Origin: an uncultured Chlamydiae bacterium
GTDB taxonomy: Bacteria; Chlamydiota; Chlamydiia; Chlamydiales; CALBHK01
Assembly: GCA_937894565.1 (NCBI GenBank)
Contig: CALBHK010000446.1
Coordinates: 1-8,052 of the forward strand
Direction of reading: 5' to 3'
Length of the DNA stretch: 8,052 nucleotides
Shown here one piece after another: positions 5,370 to 8,052 of this stretch. The translations under genes and the position numbers were made by a program. A model generated the notes under the pieces. It did no database searches. It was not told the origin of the DNA and saw only the letters and a list, made by a program, of their open reading frames with translations. Positions within the stretch are counted from its first letter, which is position 1. Every line of letters begins with the position of its first letter.

Positions 5370-6164
5370 TTAGAATATAGAGCAACTACCTTGTTCTTTT
5401 TTCGTTAGAATGATTACTTGGTTGTTAACCTCAATATCAACCGTTTCACTGCTTAGATAACTACACATAGAAGGTAAAATGACGTCAGGATCAATCCCTG
5501 CGTTTGTAAGAGGTGTTGTATCGTAACCGGATAAATCTACAAAGACTTGTAGTTGTATCTCTTTTATTTCTTCTATTTCTTCATTACCTATTGCTAATGG
5601 ATTTTGTGCGTTCAATTGCACGTTGTTTGGGTTTTCAATTTGTGGAGGCATATTTTGTGGTGGTGGGTTATTGTTTAAGTCATCTTGTGGTGGCGGTAAG
5701 TTTTCTTGTGGTACTGGTTTCTTTTTGCAAGCATCGATTACTTTGCCTAAAATATCTCTAGCAACAAGAATAACAAGCGTCATGATAGGCACAAGGGGAG
5801 AGGCGCCCATGATCACAGCAAATCCTACAACAGCAGCTACTGTAATTGCTCTTTTAATAAAATAGCCGGCTACTTGTGCTTTTGTATTATCTTGTAGTCC
5901 TTTTCTTTCTAAAAATTTAGTGATGAGTTTGTCGAAAATTAAATCTGTAGCAAGAGCAATCCCAGCAGATGCCCCTATCACTACTCCGCTTTCTGCTAAA
6001 GTAGAAAGGCATTGAGCACCCAATTGAGCGGCTGTTGGTAGTTGAGAAACAGAAAAAACGTAACTTACTTTTGCTGCAACAACGGCTCCTACCATGAAGG
6101 CGCCTGTTGTAATTGTTTTAACAGCTTCTTTAAAAAAAAATTTAATATTATCTGATGTAGTCAT
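5370..6164 (-). CDS. Hydrophobic proline-rich protein with a C-terminal CaaX-like motif; candidate host-directed membrane protein
   Basis: No family recognised. The 264-residue product has, in order: a short polar N-terminus, hydrophobic segments at about 17-39, 58-76 and 105-140 (probably two passes), a basic CKKK patch (146-149), a proline/asparagine-rich linker with PPPQ at 157-160 and 167-170 (to about 192), an acidic stretch EEIEEIKE (195-202), and a small C-terminal domain. It ends Lys-Lys-Glu-Gln-Gly-Ser-Cys-Ser-Ile-Phe. Cys261-Ser-Ile-Phe264 fits the eukaryotic CaaX prenylation pattern. Paired hydrophobic segments with no signal peptide are also typical of chlamydial inclusion-membrane proteins, delivered by type III secretion. 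The ATG has AGGA five bases upstream (minus strand) and a perfect-consensus promoter. It converges on the Mla operon. The host-directed role is an inference; a plain bacterial membrane protein ending in Cys-x-x-Phe by chance is the alternative. Confidence 0.75.
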   Translation of the reverse strand: MTTSDNIKFFFKEAVKTITTGAFMVGAVVAAKVSYVFSVSQLPTAAQLGAQCLSTLAESGVVIGASAGIALATDLIFDKLITKFLERKGLQDNTKAQVAGYFIKRAITVAAVVGFAVIMGASPLVPIMTLVILVARDILGKVIDACKKKPVPQENLPPPQDDLNNNPPPQNMPPQIENPNNVQLNAQNPLAIGNEEIEEIKEIQLQVFVDLSGYDTTPLTNAGIDPDVILPSMCSYLSSETVDIEVNNQVIILTKKEQGSCSIF

Positions 6165-6203
6165 TGTTGTCCTATTATTTGTTATGTTGATTTTATATAT
6201 AAA

Positions 6204-6233
6204 ATTATAATGTAATTAAAACTATGATGTCAA
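6204..6233 (-). promoter_or_regulatory. Consensus housekeeping-sigma promoter for the 5370-6164 gene
   Basis: On the minus strand TTGACA (6228-6233) and TATAAT (6204-6209) are both perfect hexamers, 18 nt apart. Transcription should start near 6197, giving a leader of about 33 nt before the ATG, with AGGA in place. The surrounding 6165-6310 is strongly AT-rich. No operator is obvious. Confidence 0.85.
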
Positions 6234-6361
6234 TATATAATTTAATTTTTTTGTTTTATTGAAATAAATATGAAAAAAACGTTTCTTTTCCTAAATTTTT
6301 TTTTATGTTAAAGTTGTTGTGCTGTTGCAAGTAGGAATTTGCTTAAAAACGCATAAAACAA

Positions 6362-6366
6362 AAGGA
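6362..6366 (+). promoter_or_regulatory. Ribosome binding site that sets the start of the 6373 gene
   Basis: AAGGA lies 6 nt before ATG 6373. A longer in-frame reading from GTG 6319 would put 18 non-hydrophobic residues in front of a good signal peptide and has no such site. Confidence 0.8.
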
Positions 6367-6372
6367 AAGAAA

Positions 6373-6708
6373 ATGAAATTAATCAAATTAGCTGTTGCAG
6401 CTTTGGTGCTGTTAGCTGCAGCACCGGTTACTGCAGGGGTTTCTAGCGACTACGCTTTTGAACAAGACAGAATGGTGATAGATCGCGGGAATGTCTTTGT
6501 AGTTTCTTCATTTGATAGTCAGGATGGCATCACTGTTTATGATTTCACAGGGGTCAGACTTTGGGAAGCGCGTTTTTATGCAAAAATTTTATCTTGGCAA
6601 GTAGAAGAAGATTTTGTCATGGTCTTTTCAAAGGATAGAAATGGCACTTCGACATACCTCACTTGCGTGGATCGCAGAAATGGCAAGATGGTTTGGCAAA
6701 GACCATAA
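6373..6708 (+). CDS. Small secreted protein with two PQQ-like motifs
   Basis: A 111-residue exported protein of unknown function. Residues 1-21 form a classic signal peptide (Lys, then an Ala/Leu-rich core, ending PVTA before Gly22). The mature part of about 90 residues has two similar strand-turn units: ITVYDFTGVRLWEARF (53-68) and LTCVDRRNGKMVWQRP (96-111). Both follow the pattern of beta-propeller PQQ/quinoprotein-like blades (hydrophobic strand, Asp, Gly turn, Trp). Two blades cannot close a propeller alone, so it may oligomerise, or be a short remnant or an accessory periplasmic protein. It is divergent from the CaaX-like gene across a 208-bp AT-rich gap; no strong promoter was found for it. 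The transcript ends at the terminator at 6715. No pathway can be assigned. Confidence 0.82.
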   Translation: MKLIKLAVAALVLLAAAPVTAGVSSDYAFEQDRMVIDRGNVFVVSSFDSQDGITVYDFTGVRLWEARFYAKILSWQVEEDFVMVFSKDRNGTSTYLTCVDRRNGKMVWQRP

Positions 6709-6714
6709 TTTTTT

Positions 6715-6755
6715 ATTCACTTGCAGGTTTTTAAATCTGCAAGTGAATTTTAATT
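6715..6755 (+). terminator. Intrinsic terminator after the 6373-6708 gene
   Basis: A perfect 12-bp stem (6715-6726 with 6737-6748, ATTCACTTGCAG and its complement) with a 10-nt AT-rich loop, followed by TTTTAATT. It begins 6 nt after the stop codon. The A/T runs on both sides make it plausible in either direction. Confidence 0.85.
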
Positions 6756-6782
6756 GATTTTAATTAAATTAATAAGTATAAT
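6754..6782 (+). promoter_or_regulatory. Promoter for the Ppx/GppA-family gene
   Basis: TTGATT (6754-6759) and a perfect TATAAT (6777-6782), separated by 17 nt. The predicted start is near 6789, about 27 nt before the ATG at 6816. It directly abuts the preceding terminator, so the gene is its own transcription unit. Confidence 0.75.
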
Positions 6783-6815
6783 TGTTATTAACATTTAAAT
6801 TAAGTTGGTTTATTT

Positions 6816-7814
6816 ATGAAAAAAACAATTATTCTTTTTATTCTTATGCTTTCTGTTCATTTGCATGCTGACGTCGAAAGACGTGCTGCGATTGATATTG
6901 GTTCGGGGGGCACAAAAGTAGCTATTGGGGATGTCGATACAGAAACAAACCAGATTTTACAAGTTGTTTTAGACACATCTTTTCCTGTTGCTTACCAGGC
7001 GTCTTTGGATAAATCAATAGATAGCACATTTGATGAGCAGACTCAGCAAAAGGGAATTGAAGTTTTTTCAGAAATTAAAGCACTAGCTAATGAATACCAG
7101 GTGCAAAATATAGCAGCGATTGCAACTTCTGCCTTTCGTAAAGCGGTGAACGCAAAAGAATTCGCCGAGCAAGTGCAAGCGCAAACAGGTATTTTTATTC
7201 AAATCATCCCTCAAAAACAAGAGGGCGAAATTGCTTATTTCAGCGCTTTGGCAACAGGGGAATTTGAACCCCAAGAAATGGTTGTATGGGATATCGGCAC
7301 TGGAAGTTTACAACTAACCACAGCAAATGAAGAAGATGAGCTAAGTGTTTTTATGGGCGAACAAATGGGATCGGTAGCGTTTAAATCTTATATTATTAAG
7401 ATGATTCAGGAAAATGATGTGCAAGAAAAGCCCTCCCCCAATCCTATTAGCGAAGAGGAGTTGAGAATTGCAGATAGTTATGCGCGTGCGTTTGCTCGTA
7501 AAGCCCCGGCTATTATTAAGCAAAAAATTCGAAATCAGAGCTCTGTTGTGGGAATAGGGCGGCTTTTTTATAACAGTATTCGTCCAATAGCTGCTGAAAA
7601 TGGCGTCATTACGCGTAAGGGTTTAAGAGATTTTATTAGAAACTCTTTAAATAAAACTGACGCAGAACTTAATAACCCATTTGCAGATTTGGATGTGACT
7701 AATTGTATTCTGGCTTTGGCGATGATGAAGGCGCTGCACATTCATGAAGTGCATCCTATTGAAACAACAACGACAAGAGGACTCTTGGTGGCCCCTGCCT
7801 ACTGGCAGAACTGA
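6816..7814 (+). CDS. Exported Ppx/GppA-family (actin-like ATPase fold) protein
   Basis: Ppx/GppA enzymes hydrolyse polyphosphate or pppGpp. The 332-residue product keeps the fold markers: AAIDIGSGGTKVAI (24-37), the phosphate-1 loop; IAAIATSAFRKAVN (99-112); IIPQKQEGEIAYF (130-142); VVWDIGTGSLQL (156-167), the phosphate-2 loop; MGSVAFK (184-190); and VVGIGRLFYNS (244-254). Three things are odd. Residues 1-18 read as a signal peptide (MKKTIILFILMLSVHLHA), whereas Ppx and GppA are normally cytoplasmic. The usual DIGGGSxE motif reads DIGTGSLQ, so the Glu after the loop (metal-binding in E. coli Ppx, by recall) is Gln166 and a Gly is Thr162. The usual Glu-Glu pair reads Gln135-Glu136. It is single-domain, short of full-length E. 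coli Ppx (about 513). Only a weak Shine-Dalgarno sequence precedes the ATG. It may be an active exopolyphosphatase with altered specificity or a non-catalytic derivative. Confidence 0.85.
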   Translation: MKKTIILFILMLSVHLHADVERRAAIDIGSGGTKVAIGDVDTETNQILQVVLDTSFPVAYQASLDKSIDSTFDEQTQQKGIEVFSEIKALANEYQVQNIAAIATSAFRKAVNAKEFAEQVQAQTGIFIQIIPQKQEGEIAYFSALATGEFEPQEMVVWDIGTGSLQLTTANEEDELSVFMGEQMGSVAFKSYIIKMIQENDVQEKPSPNPISEEELRIADSYARAFARKAPAIIKQKIRNQSSVVGIGRLFYNSIRPIAAENGVITRKGLRDFIRNSLNKTDAELNNPFADLDVTNCILALAMMKALHIHEVHPIETTTTRGLLVAPAYWQN

Positions 7815-7848
7815 GTTTAGGAAGAGAGAGCGAGGCGTAAGAGGGGGA

Positions 7849-7894
7849 GTTAACCGCAGAGCCGCAAAGTACGCTGAGCAAACGCAGAGAAGAA
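7849..7894 (+). repeat. 46-bp core repeat, copy 3
   Basis: Matches the four-copy consensus except for one base: GAGC for GAGG, at 7879. It is the left arm of foldback element 2. Confidence 0.9.
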
Positions 7895-7998
7895 TAGAGG
7901 TACTATTCTTTTTTGTTGTCGCAAGTCATTAATTATAATGAACTTATGATTTAATTTACATAGTTTAAATTCCAGGCCCCAAAAAAAGCCCTCTTTCC

Positions 7999-8044
7999 TT
8001 CTTCTCTGCGTTTCCTCAGCGTACTTTGCGGCTCTGCGGTTAAC
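7999..8044 (-). repeat. 46-bp core repeat, copy 4
   Basis: Identical to copy 2 over the 46-bp core and in the same orientation. It is the right arm of foldback element 2. Confidence 0.9.
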
Positions 8045-8052
8045 TTCCTTCC

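Larger units (their letters stand above)
7821..8052. mobile_element. Foldback element 2 (continues past the window end)
   Basis: The same design as element 1. A purine-rich outer stretch (7821-7848) leads into core copy 3. An AT-rich 104-nt spacer (7895-7998) follows, then core copy 4 in inverse orientation and a pyrimidine tract (8045-8052) cut by the window edge. The two cores pair over 46 bp with one mismatch (7879/8014). The spacer has only a small 6-bp hairpin (7926-7931 with 7936-7941) and lacks the 19-bp inner repeat of element 1. It begins 6 nt after the Ppx/GppA-family stop and could act as that gene's 3' end. No gene is seen here. Confidence 0.78.

Noticed and set aside
5513..5865. 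Plus-strand open frames opposite the CaaX-like gene
   Set aside because: They are antisense shadows of the proline-rich and hydrophobic coding region, with no ribosome binding site or promoter.
6319..6372. Upstream GTG start for the small secreted protein
   Set aside because: It would bury the signal peptide behind 18 polar residues; ATG 6373 has a good ribosome binding site.
7744..7932. Open frame across the end of the Ppx/GppA-family gene into the second foldback element
   Set aside because: It lies in another frame of a well-supported gene and continues into repeat DNA.
1599..8044. A composite transposon bounded by the two foldback elements
   Set aside because: No transposase lies between them, the enclosed genes include ordinary housekeeping operons, and each element is a complete inverted pair in itself, so two separate insertions are simpler.

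Overview
The window looks like a chromosomal segment from a Gram-negative, host-associated bacterium, most likely a chlamydia-like organism (Chlamydiae, Parachlamydiales-type). This is an inference. It rests on two futalosine-pathway menaquinone genes (mqnD, mqnB), an outer-membrane lipid transport operon with a long MlaD, small secreted proteins of no clear family, and one hydrophobic protein whose C-terminus looks like a eukaryotic prenylation site. No taxonomic marker gene (rRNA, tRNA or ribosomal protein) is present.

Layout. Positions 1-140 are non-coding and packed with inverted repeats: a 22-bp perfect stem, then two small REP-like hairpins. mqnD (192-956, +) and mqnB (919-1503, -) are convergent, and their 3' ends overlap by 38 bp across a perfect 16-bp palindrome. 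The 512-bp gap 1504-2015, between divergent mqnB and mlaE, holds a roughly 381-bp quasi-palindrome (a foldback or MITE-like element) with long purine/pyrimidine outer arms. Next come mlaE, mlaF, mlaD and yqgE (2016-5355, +), a tightly packed and probably single operon. Facing it is a minus-strand gene (5370-6164) for a 264-residue hydrophobic, proline-rich protein ending in Cys-Ser-Ile-Phe. It is driven by a promoter with perfect -35 and -10 hexamers. Divergent from it is a 111-residue secreted protein with two PQQ-like strand motifs (6373-6708), followed by a clean intrinsic terminator. A second strong promoter then serves an exported Ppx/GppA-family protein (6816-7814). The window ends in a second foldback element (about 7821-8052) built on the same 46-bp core as the first.

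How the genes work together. MqnB and MqnD act in the same route to menaquinone. MlaE (permease), MlaF (ATPase) and MlaD (MCE lipid-binding subunit) form an inner-membrane complex that moves phospholipid between the inner and outer membranes. YqgE is translationally abutted to them but has no settled function. Three of the other products carry export signals or membrane segments, so much of the window concerns the cell envelope or the host interface.

Most worth following up: the CaaX-ending protein with its consensus promoter, the pair of foldback elements, the palindrome that encodes the same pentapeptide in two opposing genes, and the exported Ppx/GppA protein with altered active-site motifs.
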